The notes below the pieces were generated by a model. It was not told the origin of the DNA. It saw only the letters and a list, made by a program, of their open reading frames with translations, and searched no databases. Shown piece by piece: positions 34,781-42,102 of a stretch of DNA of 64,000 nucleotides. Numbering within the stretch: the stretch's first letter is position 1; each line of letters begins with the position of its first letter. The position numbers and the translations under genes are program-made. Source of the DNA: Paucibacter aquatile (lineage in GTDB: Bacteria; Pseudomonadota; Gammaproteobacteria; Burkholderiales; Burkholderiaceae_C); the NCBI RefSeq assembly GCF_002885975.1, contig NZ_POSP01000004.1:744001-808000 (forward strand). The letters are read 5' to 3'.

Positions 34781-34889
34781 CCGAGAGTTTTGTCTCTTCC
34801 GGCTTTGGATCTGGGTGGGGCAAAGCCGCTGAGGTGACGCAACAAGACCGTGGCAACACGGACTTGCAGGTCGCAGCAGCGAAGCACGG

Positions 34890-34925
34890 CCCGGGTCGGT
34901 TTCACCCGGGACCGCAAGTGAAACC
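34890..34925 (+). promoter_or_regulatory. Two alternative hairpins in the rpsO leader
   Basis: CCCGGGT (34890-34896) pairs with ACCCGGG (34904-34910). Alternatively GGTTTCAC (34898-34905) pairs with GTGAAACC (34918-34925). The two stems share bases, so they exclude each other or form a pseudoknot. S15 of E. coli represses its own mRNA through such a structure. Confidence 0.5.
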
Positions 34926-34997
34926 ATGGAAACCGTCTGTGTCTGGCTCAAGCCTGTTCTTGAGTCGCCGGCGGCTTCCGACAACAGGAACGCGCAC

Positions 34998-35267
34998 ATG
35001 TCAGTCGCCGATATCAACAAAGCAGAAATCGTTCAATCGAACGCCCGCAGCGCCAACGACACCGGCTCGCCGGAAGTCCAAGTGGCCCTGCTCACAGCCC
35101 GTATCAACGCGCTGACCCCCCACTTCAAGGCCAATATGAAGGACCACCACGGTCGTCGCGGCCTGCTGAAGATGGTCAACACCCGCAAGAGCCTGCTGGC
35201 CTACCTGAAGGCCAAGGACGCAACGCGCTACACCGCGCTGATCCAGAAGCTGGGCCTGCGCAAGTAA
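34998..35267 (+). CDS. rpsO: 30S ribosomal protein S15
   Basis: An 89-residue S15, which binds 16S rRNA early and organises the platform. It starts MSVADINKAEIVQSNARSAN and includes the conserved TGSPEVQVALLTARINALT, HHGRRGLLKMVNTRKSLLAY and ends LIQKLGLRK. A Shine-Dalgarno-like CAGGAA precedes the ATG. An in-frame ATG at 34926 would add 24 unrelated residues and is rejected on length. A strong terminator separates it from pnp, but rpsO-pnp order is widely conserved. Confidence 0.98.
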   Translation: MSVADINKAEIVQSNARSANDTGSPEVQVALLTARINALTPHFKANMKDHHGRRGLLKMVNTRKSLLAYLKAKDATRYTALIQKLGLRK

Positions 35268-35281
35268 TTTGCCGTTGAGAT

Positions 35282-35323
35282 CAAAGAGCCTGTCTGGGTT
35301 GTTCGTCCAGTACAGGCTCTTTG
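35282..35323 (+). terminator. Terminator between rpsO and pnp
   Basis: A 12-base-pair stem (CAAAGAGCCTGT / ACAGGCTCTTTG) followed by TCTTTT, 15 bases after the rpsO stop. Partial readthrough would supply pnp. Confidence 0.85.
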
Positions 35324-35368
35324 TCTTTTGGCATTGCATGGAGTTGAGCTGAAGTGGCGCTGCTGTGT

Positions 35369-35421
35369 CATTCCAAGGCCTCTGCCGACAGTCGTGTCGA
35401 TCTTGCAGATTCTCTGGAATG
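35369..35421 (+). promoter_or_regulatory. Nested stem-loop in the pnp leader
   Basis: CATTCCA pairs with TGGAATG at the base. TCTGC pairs with GCAGA in the middle, and CGACA with TGTCG under a GTCG loop. The structure is 107 bases before the pnp start. In E. coli a leader hairpin is cut by RNase III and lets PNPase limit its own synthesis; a similar role here is inference. Confidence 0.5.
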
Positions 35422-35527
35422 GCATCCCGCCAAACCCAGTCTCACTCTCGGTTCTGAAGTGGCACCGCAAGCCGCTATGACTGCGTTGTCGGGCCGTGTG
35501 GCCTGAGCGCATACAAGGAGAGAGACC

Positions 35528-37660
35528 ATGAGTTTGTTCAATAAAGTCACCAAGACCTTCCAGTGGGGCAACCACGCCGTCGTGATGGAAACCGGCGAGA
35601 TCGCCCGTCAGTCCAGCGGCGCGGTTGTCGTGAACATCGAAGGCACCGTGGTGCTGGCCACCGTGGTGGCCAAGACCGAAGCCAAGGCCGGCCAGGACTT
35701 CTTCCCGCTGACCGTGGACTACATCGAGAAGACCTACGCTGCCGGCAAAATCCCGGGCAGCTTCTTCAAGCGTGAAGGCCGCCCCAGCGAGCTGGAGACT
35801 CTGACCAGCCGCCTGATCGATCGCCCGATCCGCCCGCTGTTCCCGGAAGGCTTCTACAACGAAGTTCAGGTCGTGGTGCATGTGCTGTCGCTGAACCCTG
35901 AAGTTCAAGCCGACATCGCCGCCTTGATCGCATCCAGCGCTGCGCTGGCTGTGTCCGGCATTCCGTTCAATGGCCCGATCGGCGCTGCGCGCGTGGGCTA
36001 TGTCAACGGCGAATACATCCTGAACCCGGGCAAGACCGAGCTGATCAACAGCAAGATGGACCTGGTCGTTGCCGGCACCCAAGCTGCCGTGCTGATGGTG
36101 GAATCGGAAGCCGACGGCCTGAGCGAAGAGATCATGCTGGGCGCCGTGGTCTACGGTCACGAGCAAGGCAATATCGCCATCGCCGCCATCGACGAGCTGG
36201 TGCGTGACGCCGGCAAGCCGGCCTGGGACTGGAAGGCTCCGGCCAAGAACGAGCCGCTGATCGCCAAGGTTGGCGCCCTGGCCGACGAAGCCCTGGCCGC
36301 CGCCTACCAGATCCGCAACAAGCAAGCCCGCACCCAGGCTTGCCGTGCGGTGACGGCGAACGTGTTCAAGGCGCTGACCGACGAAGGCGTGGCGTTCGAC
36401 AAGGTCGAGGTGGAAAGCCTGCTGTTCGAGATCGAAGCCCGCATCGTGCGTGGTCAGATCCTGGCTGGCGAGCCCCGCATCGACGGCCGCGACACCCGCA
36501 CCGTGCGCCCGATCGAGATCAGCAACAGCATCCTGCCGCGCACCCACGGTTCGGCCCTGTTCACCCGCGGTGAAACGCAAGCACTGGTGGTGGCAACGCT
36601 CGGTACCGATCGCGACGCCCAGCGCATCGACGCCCTGGCCGGCGAGTTCGAAGACCGCTTCATGCTGCACTACAACATGCCTCCGTTTGCCACCGGCGAA
36701 ACTGGCCGCGTGGGCAGCCCGAAGCGCCGCGAAATCGGCCACGGCCGCCTGGCCAAGCGCGCGCTGATCGCCGCTTTGCCGAGCAAGGAAGACTTCCCCT
36801 ACACCATGCGTGTGGTGTCGGAAATCACGGAAAGCAATGGCTCCTCGTCGATGGCTTCGGTCTGCGGCGGCTGCCTGGCCCTGATGGACGCAGGCGTGCC
36901 GATGAAGGCCCATGTGGCCGGCATCGCCATGGGTCTGATCAAGGACGGCAACCGCTTCGCCGTGCTGACCGACATCCTGGGTGACGAAGATCACCTGGGT
37001 GATATGGACTTCAAGGTGGCTGGCACCACCGGTGGCATCACCGCCCTGCAGATGGACATCAAGATCCAGGGCATCACCAAGGAAATCATGCAGGTCGCCC
37101 TGGCGCAAGCCAAGGAAGCCCGTCTGCACATCCTGGGCAAGATGGTCGAAGCCATGGGCGCGGCCAACACCGAGGTGTCGCAGTTCGCGCCGCGCCTGTA
37201 CACCATGAAGATCAACCCGGAAAAGATCCGTGACGTGATCGGCAAGGGCGGCGCCACCATCCGTGCGCTGACCGAAGAAACCGGCACCACCATCGACATC
37301 GGCGAAGACGGCACCATCACCATCGCCTCGACCGACGCCGAGAAGGCCGAATACGCCAAGAAGCGCATCGAGGAGATCACTGCTGAAGTTGAAATCGGCA
37401 AGGTCTACGAAGGCCCGATCACCAAGATCCTGGACTTCGGTGCCCTGGTGAACCTGCTGCCTGGCAAGGATGGTCTGCTGCACATCAGCCAGATCGCCCA
37501 CCAGCGCGTCGAGAAGGTGACCGACTTCCTGAAGGAAGGTCAGATCGTCAAGGTCAAGGTCATGGAAACCGACGAAAAGGGTCGCATCAAGCTGTCCATG
37601 AAGGCCCTGATCGAGCGCGACGCCGCGCCCGCTCAAGCGCCGGCTGAAGCCGCTGAGTAA
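35528..37660 (+). CDS. pnp: Polyribonucleotide nucleotidyltransferase (PNPase)
   Basis: A 710-residue PNPase, which degrades RNA from the 3' end by phosphorolysis as a trimer and joins the degradosome. Two RNase PH domains are present; the second has the active-site region GRDTRTVRPIEISNSILPRT and RREIGHGRLAKRALIAALPS. The KH domain has the GxxG-type loop in VIGKGGATIRALTEETG (about residue 565) and the C-terminal S1 domain reads LLPGKDGLLHISQIAHQRVE. The ATG follows a strong AAGGAG. A structured leader lies upstream. A quinone oxidoreductase gene follows 9 bases after the stop. Confidence 0.98.
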   Translation: MSLFNKVTKTFQWGNHAVVMETGEIARQSSGAVVVNIEGTVVLATVVAKTEAKAGQDFFPLTVDYIEKTYAAGKIPGSFFKREGRPSELETLTSRLIDRPIRPLFPEGFYNEVQVVVHVLSLNPEVQADIAALIASSAALAVSGIPFNGPIGAARVGYVNGEYILNPGKTELINSKMDLVVAGTQAAVLMVESEADGLSEEIMLGAVVYGHEQGNIAIAAIDELVRDAGKPAWDWKAPAKNEPLIAKVGALADEALAAAYQIRNKQARTQACRAVTANVFKALTDEGVAFDKVEVESLLFEIEARIVRGQILAGEPRIDGRDTRTVRPIEISNSILPRTHGSALFTRGETQALVVATLGTDRDAQRIDALAGEFEDRFMLHYNMPPFATGETGRVGSPKRREIGHGRLAKRALIAALPSKEDFPYTMRVVSEITESNGSSSMASVCGGCLALMDAGVPMKAHVAGIAMGLIKDGNRFAVLTDILGDEDHLGDMDFKVAGTTGGITALQMDIKIQGITKEIMQVALAQAKEARLHILGKMVEAMGAANTEVSQFAPRLYTMKINPEKIRDVIGKGGATIRALTEETGTTIDIGEDGTITIASTDAEKAEYAKKRIEEITAEVEIGKVYEGPITKILDFGALVNLLPGKDGLLHISQIAHQRVEKVTDFLKEGQIVKVKVMETDEKGRIKLSMKALIERDAAPAQAPAEAAE

Positions 37661-37669
37661 AAACTGTCC

Positions 37670-38656
37670 ATGAAGGCGATCGCCATCACCCGCCCCGGCG
37701 GGCTCGAGGTGTTGCAACTGATCGAGCGCCCTGATCCCGTCGCCGGGATCGGGGAGTGCTTGATCGCGGTGGAGGCCTATGGCATCAACCGCCCCGATGT
37801 TCTGCAGCGCAAGGGCGCCTATCCGCCGCCGGCGGGTGCCAGCGATCTGCCGGGTCTGGAGGTGGCGGGGCGCATCGTCGCCGGTGATGCCGAGGCCCTG
37901 GCGGCTTCGGGTTTCAAGCTGGGTGACGCGGTCTGTGCCTTGGTGGCGGGCGGTGGCTATGCCGAGTTGTGCGTGGCGCCGATTGGCCAGTGCCTGCCGG
38001 TGCCTGCCGGCTGGAGCATGGCGGAGGCGGCCAGTCTGCCGGAAACCTGCTTCACGGTCTGGTCCAACGTGTTCGCGCGTGCCGCGCTGCAGCCGGGTGA
38101 GAGCCTGCTGGTGCATGGCGGCAGCAGCGGCATCGGTGTCACCGCCATCCAGATGGCCAAGGCGCTGGGTTCGCGTGTGCTGGTGACGGTGGGCTCGGCA
38201 GCCAAAGCCGAGGCCTGCTTGAAGCTGGGTGCCGATGTCGCCATCAACTATCGCGAACAGGATTTCGTTGCGGAAGTGAAGGCGGCGACGGCAGGGCGGG
38301 GCGTCGACGTCATTCTGGACATGGTGGCTGGTTCCTATGTCGAGCGTGGCGTGCAATGCCTGGCCGATGATGGTCGCATGGTCATCATTGCGGTGCAGGG
38401 TGGTGTTGAGGCTCGCTTTGATGCGGGCGCGGTCTTGCGTCGTCGTCTGACGATCAGTGGCTCGACCCTGCGGCCGCGTTCGCAGGCCTACAAGGCGGGT
38501 GTTGCGGAGGCCTTGCGTGAGCGTGTGTGGCCTTTGCTGGCTGCGCGAGAGATTTCGCCAGTGCTGTACCGTCAGATGCCGGCGGCCCAGGCGGCCGAAG
38601 CGCATGCGCTGATGGAATCGGGCGAGCACATCGGCAAGATTGTTTTGACTTGGTGA
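37670..38656 (+). CDS. NAD(P)H quinone oxidoreductase (zinc-free MDR family, PIG3 type)
   Basis: A 328-residue medium-chain dehydrogenase-like enzyme without zinc ligands, of the quinone oxidoreductase (PIG3-like) branch. The N-terminal catalytic domain has YGINRPDVLQRKGAYPPPAG and DLPGLEVAGRI. The NAD(P)H-binding motif is LVHGGSSGIGVTAIQMAKAL (about residue 145), followed by VILDMVAGSYVERG. It lies 9 bases after pnp and about 50 bases before tpiA; pnp-qor-tpiA is a recurrent order in Burkholderiales. The natural substrate is not known. Confidence 0.9.
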   Translation: MKAIAITRPGGLEVLQLIERPDPVAGIGECLIAVEAYGINRPDVLQRKGAYPPPAGASDLPGLEVAGRIVAGDAEALAASGFKLGDAVCALVAGGGYAELCVAPIGQCLPVPAGWSMAEAASLPETCFTVWSNVFARAALQPGESLLVHGGSSGIGVTAIQMAKALGSRVLVTVGSAAKAEACLKLGADVAINYREQDFVAEVKAATAGRGVDVILDMVAGSYVERGVQCLADDGRMVIIAVQGGVEARFDAGAVLRRRLTISGSTLRPRSQAYKAGVAEALRERVWPLLAAREISPVLYRQMPAAQAAEAHALMESGEHIGKIVLTW

Positions 38657-38709
38657 GCGGCAGTCCTCAGTGGGCCTCGATTGGGCTTGCTGGGAGTTTG
38701 GAGAACGAG

Positions 38710-39450
38710 ATGCGCAAGAAATTGGTCGTTGGCAACTGGAAGATGCATGGCAGCCGTGCGGCCAACGCGGCCCTGTTGTCGGGCCTGAAGGAGCTGGGGC
38801 CCTGGTCGGCCGATGTGGCGGTCTGTGTGCCATTCCCCTACCTGGCCGAAACGGCTTTGGCCTTGACGGGGCAGGCTGTCGGTCTGGGTGCGCAAGATTG
38901 CTCGGCTTTCGAGCAAGGCGCCTACACCGGCGAGGTCTCTTCGGCCATGCTGGCCGATTTGGGTTGTCGTTATGTGATCGTTGGTCACTCCGAGCGTCGT
39001 GCCTACCATCACGAAAGTGATCAGCTGGTGGCCGACAAAGCCAAGGCGGCACTGGCGCACGGCGTGACGCCCATCGTCTGCGTGGGTGAGACCCTGGCAG
39101 AACGCGAGGCTGGCCAGACCGAAGCGGTCGTCAAGCGTCAGCTGGCTGCGGTCATCCACACCCTGACCCATTGCATCGGTGAAATCGTGCTGGCCTATGA
39201 GCCGGTGTGGGCCATCGGTACGGGTTTGACTGCCACGCCGGAGCAGGCGCAAGCGGTGCACGCGGTCCTGCGCAAGCAGTTGCATGCGGCCACGCAGAAG
39301 TCGGATGCCATGCGCATCCTGTACGGCGGCAGCGTCAAGCCCGACAACGCGCTGCAGTTGTTTGCACAGCCCGATATCGATGGTGGCTTGATTGGTGGCG
39401 CGGCCTTGAAGGCCGCGGACTTCGCGGCCATCTGCCGTGCAGCGCACTGA
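38710..39450 (+). CDS. tpiA: Triosephosphate isomerase
   Basis: A 246-residue TIM barrel that interconverts dihydroxyacetone phosphate and glyceraldehyde 3-phosphate. The catalytic Lys is in VVGNWKMHGS, the His in VIVGHSERR and the Glu in AYEPVWAIGTGLTA, which also starts the flexible loop. The phosphate is held by ILYGGSVKPDN and GLIGGAAL. The ATG at 38710 gives the normal N-terminus. secG follows 79 bases later, an order seen in many bacteria. Confidence 0.97.
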   Translation: MRKKLVVGNWKMHGSRAANAALLSGLKELGPWSADVAVCVPFPYLAETALALTGQAVGLGAQDCSAFEQGAYTGEVSSAMLADLGCRYVIVGHSERRAYHHESDQLVADKAKAALAHGVTPIVCVGETLAEREAGQTEAVVKRQLAAVIHTLTHCIGEIVLAYEPVWAIGTGLTATPEQAQAVHAVLRKQLHAATQKSDAMRILYGGSVKPDNALQLFAQPDIDGGLIGGAALKAADFAAICRAAH

Positions 39451-39529
39451 AAGTTGGCTTGAAACCCTGGGTGGATTGCCTGATCGGCAATCGGCCCTTT
39501 GAAAAGAACGATTGACTGGAGAGTTAGAG

Positions 39530-39910
39530 ATGCAGGTCTTGATGAATTTGGTTCTGGTGGTGCAGTTGCTGAGCGCGCTGGCCATGATTGGCTTGGTGCT
39601 GGTGCAGCAAGGCAAGGGTGCCGATATGGGTGCCAGCTTCGGCAGTGGTGCTTCGGGCAGCTTGTTCGGCGCCACCGGCAGCGCCAACTTCCTGTCGCGC
39701 AGCACGGCTGTGTGCGCGACCTTGTTCTTTGCCTGCACTTTGGCTCTGGCCTATCTGTCCAACCACCGCAGCGGTGGTGCTGCCGCTGAAACGGTTCTGG
39801 ATCGCGCGGCTCCGGCAGCCGTCGCAGCATCGGGTGCTGCAGCCATTCCAGGTGCTGCGCCTGCGTTGGCACCCGTGGTGGCTCCGGCCGCCTCTGCTGC
39901 TTCGAACTGA
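39530..39910 (+). CDS. secG: Protein translocase subunit SecG
   Basis: A 126-residue inner-membrane protein that assists SecYEG translocation. Two membrane helices lie at about residues 1-22 (LMNLVLVVQLLSALAMIGLV) and 52-72. The conserved loop VQQGKGADMGASFGSGASGS and LFGATGSANFLSRST between them define the family. The C-terminal 45 residues are Ala/Pro-rich and not conserved. The ATG at 39530 follows GGAG; a TTG six codons upstream is not used. Confidence 0.95.
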   Translation: MQVLMNLVLVVQLLSALAMIGLVLVQQGKGADMGASFGSGASGSLFGATGSANFLSRSTAVCATLFFACTLALAYLSNHRSGGAAAETVLDRAAPAAVAASGAAAIPGAAPALAPVVAPAASAASN

Positions 39911-39927
39911 TCGCTTGATGCGAAAGC

Positions 39928-39963
39928 CTGCGCACGCGCTGTGGTTCCGGCTGGCGTGCGCAG
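39928..39963 (+). terminator. Stable hairpin after secG
   Basis: CTGCGCACGC and GCGTGCGCAG form a 10-base-pair stem with a 16-base loop, 18 bases after the secG stop. No T run follows, so it may protect the 3' end rather than end transcription. The rest of the 280-base gap before the tRNA has no gene. Confidence 0.45.
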
Positions 39964-40108
39964 CGCCAGGCGCTTGAGTCACGTGCGATCGCGGCCGCAT
40001 GCCGCCCGCTTGCAGGCTTGGTGCTTGGGGTGGACGATGTTCGGATGAGCTCGCCGCAGATATTTTGAGTGCTTCGATCTGAAATGATCAAAAGTGCGAA
40101 ATTTTCGG

Positions 40109-40116
40109 TATAGAAT
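40109..40116 (+). promoter_or_regulatory. Candidate -10 region for tRNA-Leu
   Basis: TATAGAAT in an AT-rich patch 73 bases before the tRNA, the only such patch in this gap. The -35 is unclear. Confidence 0.4.
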
Positions 40117-40189
40117 TCAAGGCTGTCTGGGAAGCAATCCCTCTCGCTGATGAAGATCGGCGCCAGACAGAGTTGAGAAGTGAAATTCA

Positions 40190-40274
40190 GCCGTCGTGGT
40201 GAAATTGGTAGACACGCTATCTTGAGGGGGTAGTGGCGAAAGCTGTGCGAGTTCGAGTCTCGCCGACGGCACCA
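40190..40274 (+). tRNA. tRNA-Leu(GAG)
   Basis: A complete class II tRNA. The acceptor strands GCCGTCG and CGACGGC pair fully, and ACCA is encoded at the 3' end. The anticodon stem CTATC/GGTAG closes the loop TTGAGGG, giving anticodon GAG. A long variable arm follows, and the T arm has GTTCGAGTC. It lies between secG and nuoA, a standard proteobacterial position. Confidence 0.97.
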
Positions 40275-40426
40275 AATGTTCGGTTAATATCCAAAGGTTG
40301 GAGCCTGCGGAATATTGGTCGTAGCGCCTCTGTTGCAAGGGTGTGAGCAAACGAAGTTTGTCGCATTTTTGCGGGGGACATGGCGGGCGCAGTCCGTGAG
40401 CGATACATTCGCTGGCGGCGCGCCCG

Positions 40427-40454
40427 TTGCTTTTGTTAAATCACTGCATAAAAC
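40427..40454 (+). promoter_or_regulatory. Possible nuo operon promoter
   Basis: TTGCTT (40427-40432) and TAAAAC (40449-40454), 16 bases apart, about 50 bases before nuoA. Each matches four of six consensus bases, so this is weak; readthrough from the tRNA is also possible. Confidence 0.3.
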
Positions 40455-40502
40455 TCGGCCGGGGCCTGGAGGCGTACGGCGGTTTTTCAAAGAGCGTCAC
40501 CT

Positions 40503-40862
40503 ATGAACTTGGATCAGTACCTCCCCGTCATCCTCTTCATCCTGGTCGGCGCAGGCGTCGGTGTGGCGCCCCAAGTGCTCGGCTTTCTGCTGGGTCCCAA
40601 TCGGCCGGATCAGGCCAAAAACTCCCCCTACGAATGCGGCTTCGAGGCCTTTGAAGACGCGCGCATGAAATTCGATGTGCGCTATTACCTCGTGGCCATT
40701 TTGTTTATCTTGTTTGACCTGGAAATTGCTTTCCTGTTTCCCTGGGCGGTTTCGCTCCGTGAGATTGGTGCGGCTGGTTTCTGGTCGATGATGATTTTCC
40801 TGGGCATTCTGGTCGTGGGTTTCGCCTACGAATGGAAAAAGGGCGCCCTGGACTGGGAGTGA
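40503..40862 (+). CDS. nuoA: NADH-quinone oxidoreductase subunit A
   Basis: A 119-residue membrane subunit of complex I with three helices. It starts MNLDQYLPVILFILVGAGVG; the conserved loop PYECGFEAFEDARMKFDVRY lies between helices 1 and 2 near the quinone entrance, and the third helix is FLGILVVGFAYEWKKG. It is the first of the 14 nuo genes and is followed by an unusually long 152-base gap that holds a palindromic element. Confidence 0.97.
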   Translation: MNLDQYLPVILFILVGAGVGVAPQVLGFLLGPNRPDQAKNSPYECGFEAFEDARMKFDVRYYLVAILFILFDLEIAFLFPWAVSLREIGAAGFWSMMIFLGILVVGFAYEWKKGALDWE

Positions 40863-40869
40863 TTGTTAG

Positions 40870-40914
40870 CCCCTCGCCCGGCGCGCTGCGCTGGTCGGTC
40901 CCCCGAGGGGACGC
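40870..40914. repeat. Palindromic extragenic element, copy A (nuoA-nuoB gap)
   Basis: A 45-base element bounded by CCCCTCG and CGAGGGG, ending ACGC, with a smaller GCGC hairpin inside. It shares its ends and layout with copy B at 49210-49251 in the nuoI-nuoJ gap. The gap it sits in is about ten times longer than the usual nuo gaps. Confidence 0.7.
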
Positions 40915-41014
40915 CCCTCCGTCGATGGATGGGCATGGCGGGCTCGCTCGGCAGCAATGCTGGGTCAGGGCTCGGCGCTCGGCTCGCAAGGGCCTGAACG
41001 AATGAAAGCTTGCA

Positions 41015-41491
41015 ATGGGTATTGAAGGCGTATTGAAAGAAGGCTTTGTCACCACTTCGGTCGACACGCTGATCAACTGGTCCAAGACCGGTTCCCTCTG
41101 GCCCATGACCTTCGGTCTGGCCTGCTGTGCGGTGGAAATGATGCACGCGGGCGCGGCCCGTTATGACATCGACCGTTTCGGCATGTTGTTCCGCCCCAGC
41201 CCGCGCCAGAGCGATCTGATGATCGTGGCCGGCACGCTGTGCAACAAGATGGCGCCGGCCCTGCGCAAGGTCTACGACCAGATGGCCGAGCCACGCTGGG
41301 TGCTCTCCATGGGTTCCTGCGCCAACGGTGGCGGCTACTATCACTACAGCTACTCCGTCGTGCGCGGCTGCGACCGCATCGTGCCGGTTGATGTGTATGT
41401 GCCGGGCTGTCCGCCGACGGCCGAGGCCTTGCTGTACGGCATCCTGCAATTGCAGGCCAAGATTCGCCGTGAAAACACGATCGCGCGCTGA
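41015..41491 (+). CDS. nuoB: NADH-quinone oxidoreductase subunit B
   Basis: A 158-residue peripheral-arm subunit that carries cluster N2, the last electron carrier before quinone. The paired cysteines are in FGLACCAVEMMHAGA, and the others in MGSCANGGGYYHYS and VYVPGCPPTAEALLYG. A short amphipathic N-terminus (MGIEGVLKEGFVTTSVDTLI) contacts the membrane. It is full length. Confidence 0.97.
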   Translation: MGIEGVLKEGFVTTSVDTLINWSKTGSLWPMTFGLACCAVEMMHAGAARYDIDRFGMLFRPSPRQSDLMIVAGTLCNKMAPALRKVYDQMAEPRWVLSMGSCANGGGYYHYSYSVVRGCDRIVPVDVYVPGCPPTAEALLYGILQLQAKIRRENTIAR

Positions 41492-41505
41492 AGGATCAAG
41501 CACCG

Positions 41506-42099
41506 ATGAGCAAACTTGACACCCTCAAGACCGCGCTGGAGGCTGCCCTCGGCGAGCGCATCCAGAGTCTGAAGACCGAATTTGGCGAAGTCACCCTGCA
41601 AGTGCGGGCGGCCGATTACCTCAGCGTCGCCAAGACCCTCCGTGATCACTCCGAACTGCGCTTCGAGCAGCTGATTGACCTCTGCGGTCTCGACTACAGC
41701 AGCTACAAGGACGGTGCCTACGACGGCCCGCGTTACGCTGTGGCGTCGCATCTGCTGTCGGTCAACAAGAACTGGCGTTTGCGCCTCAAGGTTTGCTGCC
41801 CGGATGACGATTTCCCGTCGGTGGCAGCCATCACTCCGATCTGGAACTCGGCCAACTGGTTCGAGCGTGAAGCCTTCGATCTCTACGGCATCATTTTTGA
41901 TGGCCACGAAGACCTGCGTCGCATCCTGACCGATTACGGCTTCATCGGCCACCCGATGCGCAAGGACTTCCCGACCTCGGGTCATGTGGAAATGCGCTAC
42001 GACGCCGAGCAAAAGCGCGTGGTCTACCAGCCGGTGACCATCGAGCCGCGTGAAATCACGCCGCGCATCATTCGCGAAGACAATTACGGTGGACTTTGA
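41506..42099 (+). CDS. nuoC: NADH-quinone oxidoreductase subunit C
   Basis: A 197-residue hydrophilic subunit of the connecting module, equivalent to the mitochondrial 30-kDa protein. It is separate from NuoD, as in most betaproteobacteria and unlike the NuoCD fusion of E. coli. The conserved block NWFEREAFDLYGIIFDGHED and LRRILTDYGFIGHPMRKDFP is at residues 113-155. It ends close to the nuoD start (3-base gap). Confidence 0.97.
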   Translation: MSKLDTLKTALEAALGERIQSLKTEFGEVTLQVRAADYLSVAKTLRDHSELRFEQLIDLCGLDYSSYKDGAYDGPRYAVASHLLSVNKNWRLRLKVCCPDDDFPSVAAITPIWNSANWFEREAFDLYGIIFDGHEDLRRILTDYGFIGHPMRKDFPTSGHVEMRYDAEQKRVVYQPVTIEPREITPRIIREDNYGGL

Positions 42100-42102
42100 T
42101 TC

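Larger units (their letters stand above)
34479..34997. other. 519-base divergent gap: hsp20 promoter side and rpsO leader
   Basis: The gap between hsp20 (minus) and rpsO (plus) contains no supported gene. The rpsO half holds a perfect TATAAT at 34775-34780 and a structured leader of over 200 bases (see hairpins at 34890-34925). The hsp20 half shows no recognisable ROSE thermometer or sigma-32 box by eye. Confidence 0.6.

Noticed and set aside
34479..34859. N-terminal extension of the Hsp20 gene
   Set aside because: The ATG at 34478 has a good ribosome-binding site and gives normal Hsp20 length; the upstream part is low-complexity and overlaps the rpsO promoter.
34926..34997. In-frame ATG that would extend S15 by 24 residues
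   Set aside because: The extension is unlike any S15, while the ATG at 34998 gives the exact 89-residue protein. It was kept only as context for the leader hairpins.
35228..39052. 1274-codon open frame on the minus strand across pnp, the quinone oxidoreductase gene and tpiA
   Set aside because: It is antisense to three clear genes, has no family features and arises from GC-rich third positions. The same applies to the very long antisense frames opposite nuoF-G (43930-47661), nuoJ-L (49797-52616), nuoN (53843-55897) and the RND pump (58336-61614).
40117..40508. Small minus-strand frames over the tRNA-Leu region
   Set aside because: They run antisense through the tRNA; peptides containing ARLELAQLSPLPPQ are a known artefact of tRNA-Leu genes.
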